From: Arthrobacter sp. ov407
GTDB taxonomy: Bacteria; Actinomycetota; Actinomycetes; Actinomycetales; Micrococcaceae
Assembly (NCBI RefSeq): GCF_900102895.1
Contig: NZ_FNGD01000001.1
Coordinates: 310,001 to 374,000, forward strand
Reading direction: 5' to 3'
Length of the DNA: 64,000 bases
Shown: in pieces, positions 8,902 to 17,626 of the stretch
Position numbering within the stretch: the first letter of the stretch is position 1
Layout of the letters: each line of letters opens with the position of its first letter
Position numbers and translations under genes: made by a program
Notes under the pieces: generated by a model
Seen by the model: only the letters and a program-made list of their open reading frames with translations
Databases searched by the model: none
Told to the model about the DNA's origin: nothing

Positions 8902-10212
8902 TTGCTTAGCGCATTTGGCCGGGCCTTTCGCACGCCTGATCTGCGACGCAAGTTGTTGTTCACGCTGGGAATCATCACAATCTTCCGCTTGGGTGCCTTC
9001 ATCCCCTCGCCTGGTGTGAGCTACCAGAATGTCCAGCAATGCTTGCAGAATGGTCAGACCTCGGGCGGGATCTACCAGCTCGTCAACCTGTTCAGCGGCG
9101 GTGCATTGCTGCAGGTGTCCATCTTTGCCCTGGGCATCATGCCCTATATCACCGCCAGCATCATCGTCCAGCTGCTCCGGGTGGTCATTCCCCGGTTCCA
9201 GCAGCTGTATGAGGAGGGCGCATCCGGGCAGTCGAAGCTGACCCAGTACACCCGGTACCTCACGATCGCGCTCGGCCTGCTCAACGCCACGACACTGGTG
9301 TCGCTGGCACGGTCCGGCCAGCTGCTGCCTAACTGCCAGCTGCCCATCATCCCGGACAGCTCCATCGTCACCACCGTCCTGATCGTCATCACGCTCACGG
9401 CCGGCACCGGCCTGATCATGTGGATGGGCGAGCTCGTGACCGAGAAGGGCGTCGGCAACGGCATGTCCCTGCTCATCTTCACGTCCATCGCGGCAGGCTT
9501 CCCGGGCTCGCTCGGTGCGATCTGGAAGGCCCAGGGCCCCGGCACCTTCTTCCTGGTCCTGGTTATCGGCCTGCTCACCGTGGCCCTCGTGGTCTTCGTG
9601 GAGCAGTCCCAGCGCCGGATCCCGGTGCAGTACGCCAAGCGCATGATCGGCCGCCGCACCGTCGGCGGAACCAGCACGTACATCCCCATCAAGGTGAACA
9701 TGGCCGGCGTCGTGCCCGTCATCTTTGCATCGTCCATGCTGTACCTGCCGGGGCTGATCTCACAGTTCAACCAGCCCAAGCCCGGCGAGCCGATGCAGCC
9801 TTGGGTTGAGTGGATCAACAACAACCTCACCAAGGGCGACCACCCGATCTATATGGCACTGTATTTCGCCATGATTGTGTTTTTCACCTACTTCTATGTT
9901 GCGATTACTTTCAACCCTGAAGAGGTCTCGGACAACATGAAGAAGTACGGTGGCTTCATTCCGGGCATCCGCGCCGGCAAGCCGACCGCGGACTATCTTC
10001 AGTACGTCCTATCCCGGATCACCCTGGCCGGAGCCTTTTACCTCGGCTTCGTGGCACTGATCCCGCTGGTTGCACTTGTCCTGATCAACGCGAACCAGAA
10101 CTTCCCGTTCGGCGGCACCTCGATCCTGATCATGGTGGGCGTCGGTCTGGAGACCGTGAAGCAGATCGATGCGCAACTACAGCAACGTCACTACGAAGGG
10201 CTTTTGCGATGA
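8902..10212 (+). CDS. secY: Protein translocase subunit SecY
   Basis: The 436-residue channel subunit of SecYEG, the inner-membrane exporter used by SecA and the ribosome. It shows ten hydrophobic segments and the family motifs FRLGAFIPSPGV near the N-terminus, TGLIMWMGELVTEKGVGNGMSLLIF around residue 170, and EEVSDNMKKYGGFIPGIRAGKPT in the cytoplasmic C5 loop. The start is TTG at 8902, supported by AGGAGG 4 bp upstream and the alignment MLSAFGRAFRTPDLR. Its stop overlaps the adk ATG by 4 bp. Confidence 0.97.
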   Translation: MLSAFGRAFRTPDLRRKLLFTLGIITIFRLGAFIPSPGVSYQNVQQCLQNGQTSGGIYQLVNLFSGGALLQVSIFALGIMPYITASIIVQLLRVVIPRFQQLYEEGASGQSKLTQYTRYLTIALGLLNATTLVSLARSGQLLPNCQLPIIPDSSIVTTVLIVITLTAGTGLIMWMGELVTEKGVGNGMSLLIFTSIAAGFPGSLGAIWKAQGPGTFFLVLVIGLLTVALVVFVEQSQRRIPVQYAKRMIGRRTVGGTSTYIPIKVNMAGVVPVIFASSMLYLPGLISQFNQPKPGEPMQPWVEWINNNLTKGDHPIYMALYFAMIVFFTYFYVAITFNPEEVSDNMKKYGGFIPGIRAGKPTADYLQYVLSRITLAGAFYLGFVALIPLVALVLINANQNFPFGGTSILIMVGVGLETVKQIDAQLQQRHYEGLLR

Positions 10213-10787
10213 CGAGAATGTTGATTATCGGACCTCCCGGCTCCGGCAAGGGAACGCAGGCAGAACGCATTTCGGAACGCCTCGGCGTCGTTGCGATCTC
10301 CACCGGAGACATCTTCCGCGCCAACGTCAAGGGTGAGACTCCGCTCGGCGTCGAAGCCAAGAAGTACATGGACGCCGGCGACTTCGTCCCGGACAGCGTC
10401 ACCAACAAGATGGTGCGCGACCGCCTCAGCGAGGACGACGTCGAGGCAGGCTTCCTGCTGGACGGCTACCCCCGCACCACCGCACAGGTGGATTACCTCG
10501 ATGACATCCTCGCCGGCGCCGACCAGAAGCTCGACGTCGTCCTCCAGCTCACCGCGCACGACGAGGAACTGGTCACCCGCCTCCTGGGCCGTGCCAAGGA
10601 AACCGGCCGCAGCGACGACAACGAAGGCGTTATCCGTCACCGGCTGGACCTGTACCACGAGCAGACCGAACCCGTCGTGGCCAAGTATGCCGAGCGCGGC
10701 ATCCTGACTCAGGTGGACGGCATCGGCGGCATCGACGAAGTCACCGAGCGCGTCATGGAAGCGATCAAGTCGGCCCAGACCGCCTGA
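10209..10787 (+). CDS. adk: Adenylate kinase
   Basis: A 192-residue cytosolic adenylate kinase (ATP + AMP to 2 ADP). The P-loop GPPGSGKGTQ lies at residues 7-16, the AMP-binding segment is STGDIFRANV, and DGYPRTTAQ and RLDLYHEQTEPV follow. The LID is the short form without zinc cysteines, as usual in actinobacteria. The ATG overlaps the secY stop (ATGA), the common secY-adk operon. Confidence 0.97.
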   Translation: MTRMLIIGPPGSGKGTQAERISERLGVVAISTGDIFRANVKGETPLGVEAKKYMDAGDFVPDSVTNKMVRDRLSEDDVEAGFLLDGYPRTTAQVDYLDDILAGADQKLDVVLQLTAHDEELVTRLLGRAKETGRSDDNEGVIRHRLDLYHEQTEPVVAKYAERGILTQVDGIGGIDEVTERVMEAIKSAQTA

Positions 10788-10834
10788 TCCACGCTTGCAC
10801 ATTGCGGCTAACGCAGGACACAGACGCAGTACTT

Positions 10835-10873
10835 AAGGGCGCGTTCCGTACCATCGTGTACGGGACGCGCCCT
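10835..10873 (+). terminator. Hairpin terminator after adk
   Basis: An inverted repeat of about 15 bp (GGGCGCGTTCCGTAC / GTACGGGACGCGCCC, one mismatch) with a short loop lies 48 bp after adk. There is only a weak T-run. It probably ends the secY-adk transcript. Confidence 0.75.
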
Positions 10874-10931
10874 TCGCTGTTGGGCGGCCAGCGGGCAGTC
10901 CGTTCCTGGCCGCTGTGCCGGTGCGGGAGAA

Positions 10932-10992
10932 TAGAGTTTGAAGACTTGGGTTGATGACCCAAGGTGGAGGCCCGGGTTGAAGCGCAACCGGG
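10932..10992 (+). promoter_or_regulatory. Candidate -10 and two-hairpin leader of map
   Basis: TAGAGT (10932-10937) could be the -10 of a map promoter, with initiation near 10944. The leader would then begin with a perfect 7-bp hairpin (CTTGGGT...ACCCAAG, 10945-10963), followed by a second one (CCCGGGTTG...CAACCGGG, 10971-10992). Such 5' hairpins may stabilise or regulate the mRNA. This is read from sequence only. Confidence 0.4.
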
Positions 10993-11019
10993 ACCGCGAG
11001 AGAAAACACTGAGGTACTC

Positions 11020-11847
11020 ATGGCATTCGGCCAGGCACGCATTGAATACAAGACCAACGCCCAGATGCGCACGATGCACGAGGCCGGGCTTGTCCTGAGC
11101 CGGGCACTGGACGCAGCGGTGGCCGCCGCGGCCCCGGGCGTCACCACGGCCCGGCTGGACGAGGTTTTCGCTGCCGTGCTCCAGGACGCCGGCGCCAAGT
11201 CCAACTTCCTCGGCTACCACGGGTTCCCGGCCACGATCTGCACGTCGGTGAATGAAGAAGTGGTCCACGGCATCCCCGGCAGCCGGGTGCTGCAGGACGG
11301 GGACATCATTTCGATCGACGGCGGCGCGATCGTGGACGGCTGGCACTCGGATTCGGCGCGGACCGTGATTGTCGGCGCCGCCGATCCCGAGGACGTGCGC
11401 CTGTCCGAGGTCACCGAGGAAGCCATGTGGCGTGGTATCGCAGCCCTGGCCACCGGAAAATTCGTGGGTGACATCGGCAATGCGGTGGACGACTACGTCT
11501 CCTCCGTGCCCGGCAAGCCGCTGGGCATCCTGGAGGACTATGTGGGCCACGGCATCGGCTCCGAGATGCACATGGCTCCGGACGTGCTGAACTACCGCAC
11601 CAGCCACCGCGGGCCGAAAATCCGCCCGGGGCTGTGCCTTGCAATCGAGCCCATGCTGGTCCGCGGCAGCATCGACACCGCCGTCCTCGACGACGACTGG
11701 ACCGTTGTCACAACCGACGGCAAGCGCTCCTGCCAGTGGGAGCACTCCGTCGCCGTGCACGAGAAGGGGATCTGGGTCCTCTCGGCGCCGGACGGGGGAG
11801 CGGCGAAACTGGCGCCCCTCGGCGTCGTGCCCGTCCCGATCCCCTAG
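11020..11847 (+). CDS. map: Type I methionine aminopeptidase
   Basis: A 275-residue metalloaminopeptidase that removes initiator Met. The five metal ligands are visible in order: Asp in SIDGGAIVDGWHSD (two Asp), His in YVGHGIGSEMH, Glu in CLAIEPMLV and Glu in QWEHSVAVHE. There is no N-terminal zinc-finger extension. ATG 11020 is preceded by GAGG at 6 bp. It is transcribed separately from adk. Confidence 0.95.
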   Translation: MAFGQARIEYKTNAQMRTMHEAGLVLSRALDAAVAAAAPGVTTARLDEVFAAVLQDAGAKSNFLGYHGFPATICTSVNEEVVHGIPGSRVLQDGDIISIDGGAIVDGWHSDSARTVIVGAADPEDVRLSEVTEEAMWRGIAALATGKFVGDIGNAVDDYVSSVPGKPLGILEDYVGHGIGSEMHMAPDVLNYRTSHRGPKIRPGLCLAIEPMLVRGSIDTAVLDDDWTVVTTDGKRSCQWEHSVAVHEKGIWVLSAPDGGAAKLAPLGVVPVPIP

Positions 11848-12198
11848 CCCCGGCACCCGGCACCCGGCGACGGCCGCGCGGCGACGCGCATGCGACGCCC
11901 TTTGGCTCCGGCGACGCGAAGAATCCCTGGCGACGCCGGAGTACGGCAGCGTCAGGGATTTAGGGCGTCGGACGGAAAGTGGAGCCGCGAAACCGTGCCC
12001 GTCCGCCGGGTCCGTCCCGATTCCATGACACCGTCGGGCTATTGGTTGTCTCTGCAACGGCAACAAGTCGAACTAGGGTACGCGGGAGTCCACGCTGGAG
12101 CCGGGCCGGCGACTATTGTTTGATTTCACTGGGCTGAAATCATGGCTCGCACAATGCGAGAGTGACGCCGCCTCTGGTCTACCGGGGGAGAAATCGAC
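11848..12198. other. 351-bp intergenic stretch holding a 19-bp-period repeat array
   Basis: No gene was found. The left half holds repeat units and the hairpin described at 11881-11971. The right half (about 11990-12185) has no structure I can identify, apart from falling GC content toward the orphan gene at 12199, where its promoter should lie. Confidence 0.6.
11881..11971 (+). repeat. Tandem 19-bp units ending in a hairpin, downstream of map
   Basis: Units starting GCGACGC occur at 11881 (partial), 11892 and 11911, each full unit 19 bp. The last unit plus the next GCGACGCCGG forms the 5' side of an interrupted stem (CGACGC...AATCCCTG with CAGGGATT...GCGTCG, 11912-11970). It probably serves as the map terminator. 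The same unit recurs at 12717-12817. Confidence 0.65.
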
Positions 12199-12642
12199 AT
12201 GTTCAAAGTTGAAGCAGTTCCGGACAGCTACGATCAACGGGTCGTGGATGTTGACACCGGCGTGTACCTTGAATGGCTGGTGACCGGGAGCCCGTACACC
12301 ACGGAGGTTTTCAACCTCGTCCATCCCGGCGGAATGATTCCCTTTACAACTTCCCGTGAGTATGGCGTCGACCCTGACACGGGGCTGCCGTTCCTATTAT
12401 TCAGATTCATCACGTTTGGCAGCGCAGTGAGGGCACAACTGCGGACCAAGCACTTGGTCAACTGCACCTTCACGGACGACTTGGCGAAGCAGTTCTGGAT
12501 GACGGTCGCTGCAGAAGCCCTGGTTGTGTTCGGCTCGGCGTACAACGGATTCAAAGTCCCGAACCGGCGCTACACACGAGTGGAACTCAACGACCAGAGT
12601 TACTTTCTTGAAGACTTTGGGTACAAAACACTTCCCGGTTAG
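12199..12642 (+). CDS. Hypothetical protein
   Basis: A 147-residue soluble protein with no signal peptide or membrane segment that I recognise. It is rich in aromatic residues and beta-type sequence (YLEWLVTGSPYTTEVFNLVHPGG). A helical segment FTDDLAKQFWMTVAAEALVVFG follows near residues 92-113. ATG 12199 has GGGGGAG 10 bp upstream, so it is probably a real gene. Codon use is less GC-biased than its neighbours, and repeat arrays lie on both sides, which may indicate acquired DNA. No function can be assigned. Confidence 0.7.
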   Translation: MFKVEAVPDSYDQRVVDVDTGVYLEWLVTGSPYTTEVFNLVHPGGMIPFTTSREYGVDPDTGLPFLLFRFITFGSAVRAQLRTKHLVNCTFTDDLAKQFWMTVAAEALVVFGSAYNGFKVPNRRYTRVELNDQSYFLEDFGYKTLPG

Positions 12643-12716
12643 ATCCGCTCCCACGTCCGGTGCGCGACCGTGATGGCACCAACCGCCCGTCCCCATCCCC
12701 AAGCCGTACGCCCCTA

Positions 12717-12817
12717 GCGACGCTCAAGATTCCTGGCGACGCTCGAGATTTCTGGTGACACCCAAAATCCCTGGCGACGCCGGAATACCGGCAGCGCCAG
12801 GGATTTTGCGTGTCACC
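12717..12817. repeat. Tandem 19-bp units ending in a 64-nt palindrome (bidirectional terminator)
   Basis: Three 19-bp units begin at 12717, 12736 and 12755 (GCGACGCTCAAGATTCCTG, GCGACGCTCGAGATTTCTG, GTGACACCCAAAATCCCTG), with a partial fourth. The third unit is the 5' arm of an interrupted palindrome, 12754-12817. Its arms include GGTGACAC / GTGTCACC, AAAATCCCTGGCG / CGCCAGGGATTTT and an inner CCGG / CCGG. It lies between the orphan gene and the convergent ABC operon, and A/T runs on both outer sides fit a two-way terminator. Confidence 0.75.
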
Positions 12818-12824
12818 AGCGAAG

Positions 12825-14171
12825 CTAGCTCTTGAGCTTGGGCTTCACGTCCTTGGTGTAGATCCCCTCGAGGGTCGTCTTGAGCCCGGCCATGGTGGCC
12901 TTGACGTCGCCCTGCTGGGTGAGGATTGCCGCGGCGGCCTTGGCCATCTCCTGGTCCGCGCCGGGCAGGAACACGCGCGCGTTGTCCTGGACGCGGGTCA
13001 CGGCGAGCTGGTCCATGGCGGTCTTGATCTGTGGGGTCTTGGCCAGCACGGCGCCCATGTCAGCGGACGTGCGGGTGGGCATGTAGCCGGTGGCCGCGGA
13101 GAATGCCGCTGTGTTTTCCGGTTCCGTCATGAACTTCAGGAACGTGGCGGCCGCGAGCTGGACTTCCTTGCTGACACCGCTGGGGATGCCGAGCCCGGCT
13201 CCACCCGTGGGGCAGACGCCGCTCTCCGCCTTCGGGCCGCCCGGGAGGTATCCGACGCCCACGTTGAACTTGGCGGATTTCAGGACACCCAGCAGTGATC
13301 CGGTTGAGGAGATGGTGGTCGACGTGATGCCTGCGGCGAAGTCGTCCGCGGCTTCCTTGGAGGACACGCCGGCCCACTTGTCCTTGTAGATCGAGTCCTG
13401 GGCCCACTGCAGGGCCGCGACGGACTCGGCGGAATCGCAGTTCATGGTCCACTCGTTCGACCAGCTGCCGCCCCAGCCCCACAGGATGTTCTGCAGGGTC
13501 CAGCCCGCGTAGCCGGCCAGCGCTGGGTAGATGTAGGCGTACTGGGTCCCGGAGCTGGCCTTGAGCTTCGGAGCCCACTCACCGAATTCCTGCCAAGTCT
13601 TCGGGGCGCGGTCCGGCAGACCCGCCGCCTTGAAGTGGTCCTTGTTGTAGTAGAACAGTGGCGTGGAGCGGCCATAGGGGAGGGCCCACTGTTTGTCGGC
13701 GTACTTGTAGTCCGCGACGAGCGACTTCTGGAAATCGTCCACCTTGATGTCGAGCTGCTTGATCAGGCTGTCGAGGGAAATGATGTTGCCGTTGGTGAAG
13801 TATCGGAACCACCAGACATCGGAGAGGACCACGAGGCCGGGTAAGGCAGACTTTGCCGCCTGGGAGGTCTGGAACTTCTGCGCGATTTCCTCGTAGTTGG
13901 CCCCGGCGGTGATCAGGTTGACCTTGATCTCCGGGTACTTGGCATGGAACTTCTCGATGATGGCCTTCTCCACATCCTGGGACTTGCCCGGGTGGTTGGT
14001 CCAAAAATCGATCGAGGCTGCGGGCTTGACCCCGCTGAAATCGATGTCGGCAGCACCGGCCCCGGCGGTGGTCCCTGTGGTGGATGGGCCTCCGCAAGCG
14101 CTCAGTGCGGCGGCGCCGGCGCCGGCCCCCGCCAGTCCCAGGAAGTGCCTGCGGTCAAGATTCAATGCCAT
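12825..14171 (-). CDS. ABC transporter substrate-binding lipoprotein (sugar / glycerol-phosphate type)
   Basis: A 448-residue extracytoplasmic solute-binding protein of the family 1 / UgpB-MalE type. The N-terminus has a twin-arginine segment (LDRRHFLGLAG) and a lipobox LSAC with the lipidated Cys at residue 26, so it is probably a Tat-exported lipoprotein. The mature part begins with IDFWTNHPGKSQDVEKAIIEKFHAKYPEIKV-type sequence typical of sugar binders. It is the last gene of a permease-permease-binding protein operon. The substrate cannot be read from sequence; UgpB-like proteins take sn-glycerol-3-phosphate or related compounds. Confidence 0.85.
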   Translation of the reverse strand: MALNLDRRHFLGLAGAGAGAAALSACGGPSTTGTTAGAGAADIDFSGVKPAASIDFWTNHPGKSQDVEKAIIEKFHAKYPEIKVNLITAGANYEEIAQKFQTSQAAKSALPGLVVLSDVWWFRYFTNGNIISLDSLIKQLDIKVDDFQKSLVADYKYADKQWALPYGRSTPLFYYNKDHFKAAGLPDRAPKTWQEFGEWAPKLKASSGTQYAYIYPALAGYAGWTLQNILWGWGGSWSNEWTMNCDSAESVAALQWAQDSIYKDKWAGVSSKEAADDFAAGITSTTISSTGSLLGVLKSAKFNVGVGYLPGGPKAESGVCPTGGAGLGIPSGVSKEVQLAAATFLKFMTEPENTAAFSAATGYMPTRTSADMGAVLAKTPQIKTAMDQLAVTRVQDNARVFLPGADQEMAKAAAAILTQQGDVKATMAGLKTTLEGIYTKDVKPKLKS

Positions 14172-14249
14172 GGTGGATCCTCTCGATGATGCTGACTCGT
14201 TGATGATTTGGTGGTGACTGTGTTCGAACGGAAGCTTTGGCAGGCGGAG

Positions 14250-15200
14250 TCATCCGGTGACGCTGCCCTGGGTAAGGCCGGCCACGATGTAGCGCTGCAG
14301 GGCTGCGAAGACCAGCAGAATGGGCACGATCACCAGGACGGCACCGGCCATCAGGATGCCCCAGCCGGCGCCGTTGCTCTCGGAGTTCTGCAGCAGCGTC
14401 AGGCCAACTGGCAGCGTCATGGTTTCAGGGCGGTCCGTGATGATGAGCGGCCAGATGTAGTCATTCCATTCGCTCACCACGACAACGAGTGCGACCGTGG
14501 CGATCGAGGGGCCGGAGACCGGCACCACGATCCGCCATAGGCGGCGCCAGTGGCCGGCGCCGTCGATCTCAGCCGATTCCAGGATGGAGGCGGGAAGCGT
14601 CATGAAGTGCTGGCGCAGCAGGAACGTTCCGAACGCCGTACCAAGGCCAGGGAGGATGATGCCCCACAGGGTGTTCTTGCCGCCCATGCCTGCGATCAGG
14701 ATGTAATTGGGCAGGATGGACACCTGCGGCGGGACCATCAGGGCCACAAGGATCAGCACGAAGATGGCGTTCTTGAATGGGAAACGGACAAACACGAGCG
14801 CGTAGGCCGTCAGGATGGCCAGGAGGACTTTGATGGTGGCGCCCACGCCGGTGACGATCAGGCTGTTCGCGAAGAACTGGGCGAACGGCACGGTGGTCAT
14901 GGCCGTGTTGTAGTTTTCGAAGTTCAGGCTCTCCGGCAGGATCCTCAAATCCATGGTGATGATTTCGCCGGGTTGCTTGAAGGAACTCAGCACCATCCAC
15001 AGCAGCGGCAGGAACACCACCAGAGTTGCGAGGACGAGCGGAAGGTAGCCGCCAGCGATCGTCTGGGTCAGGTTGGCCCGGGAGAACGGCTTGTGGCGCT
15101 GCTGCGGAACCTCGGGACCTGCGTCGGCAGCGGAATCGGCAGCCGAAGCAGGGCCGGCATTGGCGGCAGGGTCAGGGCTGACAGGCGAGAGCGTGCTCAC
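14250..15200 (-). CDS. Carbohydrate ABC transporter permease (MalG/UgpE type)
   Basis: A 316-residue membrane permease with about six TM segments after a hydrophilic Ala-rich N-terminal tail of ~45 residues. The EAA loop that docks the ATPase is seen as ILESAEIDGAGHWRRLWRIVVP near residue 205. Its start overlaps the end of the upstream permease by 4 bp (ATGA). It would form the heterodimeric channel with the product of 15197-16147. Confidence 0.88.
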   Translation of the reverse strand: MSTLSPVSPDPAANAGPASAADSAADAGPEVPQQRHKPFSRANLTQTIAGGYLPLVLATLVVFLPLLWMVLSSFKQPGEIITMDLRILPESLNFENYNTAMTTVPFAQFFANSLIVTGVGATIKVLLAILTAYALVFVRFPFKNAIFVLILVALMVPPQVSILPNYILIAGMGGKNTLWGIILPGLGTAFGTFLLRQHFMTLPASILESAEIDGAGHWRRLWRIVVPVSGPSIATVALVVVVSEWNDYIWPLIITDRPETMTLPVGLTLLQNSESNGAGWGILMAGAVLVIVPILLVFAALQRYIVAGLTQGSVTG

Positions 15201-16147
15201 GAGTAGTGCACCTTCCGTTCGACGAACCGCAGCTGCAGCAGGGTGATGATGAGCAGGATGGCGAACAGAATCACCGAGATCGCGGCCGAATAGCCCGCGC
15301 GGTTGAACGCCCCGAAGGCCTGGAGATAGGCCTCATAAATCAATGTGCTGGTCCCGTTGCCCAGCGGGGTCATGATCCGGATCAGGTCAAAGGCCTGCAG
15401 CGAGCTGAGCATGGTGGTGATGAGCAGGAAAAACGTGGTGGGGGAGAGCAGCGGCAGGGACATGCTCAGAAAGCGCCGGAAGCCGTTGGCGCCATCCAGC
15501 GACGCTGCTTCCATGACATCCTGCGGCAGCGACTGAAGGCCGGCAAGGTAGACCACCGCGCAGTAGCCGAGGTTCTTCCAGACGTAGACGATGATGACCA
15601 TGACCAGAGACAGCTGGGGATCGTTGATCCACTGCGGGCTCTGCTGGCCGATGCCGCGCAGCAGCCAGGCGAGCACTCCATAGCCGGGGTCGAAAATGAA
15701 CAGCCAGACCAGGCCGACGCCGACGCCGCTGAGCACATATGGGGCAAAGACGGCTGAGCGGGCGAAAGTTGTGCCGCGGATCCTGGAGTTGAGGGCGAGG
15801 GCCACCAGCAAGCCCAGGATCATCGAACCGCCGACGGTGACGAGTGTGAAAACGGCGGTGGTGCCCAGAACCTCGGCGGCGTCCGGACTCGTGAAGAAGG
15901 TGACGTAGTTCTCGAAGCCGACCACCGTGGCCGAAGCTGAGCCCAGCGTCCAGTCCAGGGTGGAGTAGTAAATGTTGTTGAAGAGCGGGAGGTAGGTGAA
16001 CACCGCAATCAGGAGAAGGTTGGGGAGGGCCAGGGCCAGGAAGACAAAGAAGTCCCTGCGGGTTCGGGCGGACCAGCGGGCACGTGGCGTCGGAGCGGAT
16101 TTGGCCTCGACGACGGCGCGGGGCCGGTCGGTCAATTGTCGCGTCAT
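15197..16147 (-). CDS. Carbohydrate ABC transporter permease (MalF/UgpA type)
   Basis: A 316-residue permease, first gene of the operon. It has a cytoplasmic N-terminus of ~30 residues, six TM segments and the EAA motif VMEAASLDGANGFRRFLSMSLP around residue 220. No ATPase gene is present in this cluster, so the importer probably borrows a shared MsiK-type ATPase encoded elsewhere. That is inference from actinobacterial precedent. Confidence 0.88.
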   Translation of the reverse strand: MTRQLTDRPRAVVEAKSAPTPRARWSARTRRDFFVFLALALPNLLLIAVFTYLPLFNNIYYSTLDWTLGSASATVVGFENYVTFFTSPDAAEVLGTTAVFTLVTVGGSMILGLLVALALNSRIRGTTFARSAVFAPYVLSGVGVGLVWLFIFDPGYGVLAWLLRGIGQQSPQWINDPQLSLVMVIIVYVWKNLGYCAVVYLAGLQSLPQDVMEAASLDGANGFRRFLSMSLPLLSPTTFFLLITTMLSSLQAFDLIRIMTPLGNGTSTLIYEAYLQAFGAFNRAGYSAAISVILFAILLIITLLQLRFVERKVHYS

Positions 16148-16285
16148 TCAGGTCTCTAACGGTTCCATGCCTGCCGGTGGCAGACGGGTGGGCGGGGATA
16201 CCTTGCTATCACTTCACCACACGGCTGGTGGGCAGATCCCCGCGCAAGACCCCAGTAGAGCTTTGTTGTCCAAGGCTTCGTTGCC

Positions 16286-16320
16286 CGTTAACGCTGTGTT
16301 GCATGCAGTATTACATAACG
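16286..16320. promoter_or_regulatory. Candidate operator in the ABC operon / peptidase divergent region
   Basis: A perfect 8-bp palindrome CGTTAACG (16286-16293) is followed by A/T-rich DNA with GCATGC and a second TAACG half-site at 16316-16320. The position upstream of the permease operon suits a LacI-family operator, but no regulator gene lies nearby. Confidence 0.25.
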
Positions 16321-16412
16321 CTTGTTTGGGCTACAGACATCTGGGGCGCGATTCGTAAAATCGATGGAGGCGGATGCAGGCAGTGGCCCGCGCCGGGGCG
16401 CACAATAGAGCC

Positions 16413-17438
16413 ATGGGAGCAACGGGAGCGATCACCGATGTCGCCGGGATCCGGATAGGCCATGTGCAGAAGTCCGGCGACGGCTGGCTGAGCGGTGTGA
16501 CGGTGGTTCTCCCGCCGCCGGGCACGGTGGGCTCGGTCGACGTCCGGGGCGGGGGTCCCGCGACGCATGAGACGGACTCGCTGGATCCCACCACGCTGTC
16601 CCAGGCCGTGGACGCCGTGGTCCTGACCGGGGGAAGCGCCTTTGGCCTCGCAGCCGCGGGCGGGGCCATGCGCTGGTGCGAGGAGAACGGCCGCGGCTTC
16701 CAGGTCCCCGGCGGGCTTGTTCCGATCGTGCCGGCGGCCGCTATCTTCGATCTGGGCCGCGGCGGCGATTTCTCCGCCCGTCCCGACGAGGCGATGGGCT
16801 ACGCGGCCACGGCGGCCGCCGCCCAGCAGAGAGAAGGGCACGACGTCGAACGCGGCAACGTCGGCGCAGGCACGGGAGCGGCAATCGGCCGGGGGCAATA
16901 CAAGGGGGGAGTGGGCACAGCCTCCGTCACCCTAGACAATGGGGTCGTTGTAGCGGCGCTAGCGGTGGTTAATGCGCTGGGACTGCCATTCGGCACACCG
17001 GCACAGCAGACGGAACCCGGCAGCGTGCGTCTAAGCGAGGAACGAGCGAGCACGCAGAGGGTTTCGGCTGTTGGGTCGGAAACCGGGAACGGTGGCACAG
17101 ATCCGGGGGCACCGCCTCCGCTCAACACCACCCTTGTCGTCGTCGCCACCGATGCCGTCCTGGACAAGGCGGACTGCAAGCGGACGGCCTCGGCGGCCCA
17201 TGCCGGACTGGCCCGGGCGCTGGCGCCGAGCCACACCCTCGCCGACGGCGACACCGTGTTCGCCCTGGCGACGGGCGCCGTCGCGCTTGACCGCAGCACC
17301 CCGACGGCCCGGCAGATAAGCCTCATTACACTGCAGAGCGCGGCCGCCGACGTCGTACGGCTTGCCATCCTCGATGGGATCTCCCGGGCGGAGGCCGTGA
17401 CGACGGCGGCCGGGACGTTAGGTGCGTACGGACGCTGA
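16413..17438 (+). CDS. P1 family (DmpA/S58-type) peptidase
   Basis: A self-processing Ntn-fold aminopeptidase of the DmpA/BapA family. The protein is about 341 residues from ATG 16413, a start chosen because MGATGAITDVAGIRIGHV matches the usual N-terminus of the family. An in-frame ATG at 16374 would add 13 residues, but GGAGG lies only 3 bp before it. VLTGGSAFGLAAAGG, GNVGAGTGA and the C-terminal PLNTTLVVVATDAVLDKADC block are diagnostic; cleavage before a Thr/Ser of that block would create the catalytic N-terminus. CACAAT at 16401-16406 ends 6 nt before 16413 and suggests a leaderless mRNA. Confidence 0.88.
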   Translation: MGATGAITDVAGIRIGHVQKSGDGWLSGVTVVLPPPGTVGSVDVRGGGPATHETDSLDPTTLSQAVDAVVLTGGSAFGLAAAGGAMRWCEENGRGFQVPGGLVPIVPAAAIFDLGRGGDFSARPDEAMGYAATAAAAQQREGHDVERGNVGAGTGAAIGRGQYKGGVGTASVTLDNGVVVAALAVVNALGLPFGTPAQQTEPGSVRLSEERASTQRVSAVGSETGNGGTDPGAPPPLNTTLVVVATDAVLDKADCKRTASAAHAGLARALAPSHTLADGDTVFALATGAVALDRSTPTARQISLITLQSAAADVVRLAILDGISRAEAVTTAAGTLGAYGR

Positions 17439-17444
17439 GTGCGC

Positions 17445-17626
17445 TAGGATGGCTGGATTTAACTCCGGATTTAACAATCGGACCGCAATGGCGTAGTGTT
17501 GTCTGTTGGTTGTCTGCCCCGTTGTGCCCTTTTGTGGTCGGGTGGCACCAACCAACCAATCAAAAACGTCCGCGGTCATGACCGGTGCAAACCGGGAGGC
17601 TGCGGCAACAACAGTTAGCGGAGGGT
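17445..17626 (+). promoter_or_regulatory. Promoter and leader region of infA-rpmJ
   Basis: TAGGAT (17445-17450) is a candidate -10 just after the peptidase gene, with no clear -35. Downstream, GTTGGTTG (about 17502) and CAACCAAC (about 17551) could pair into a long hairpin. The assignment rests on position only. Confidence 0.3.

Noticed and set aside
17585..17626. N-terminally extended infA start
   Set aside because: IF-1 is nearly invariant and begins MAKKDG; GGAGG directly precedes ATG 17627. Upstream codons are not family-like.
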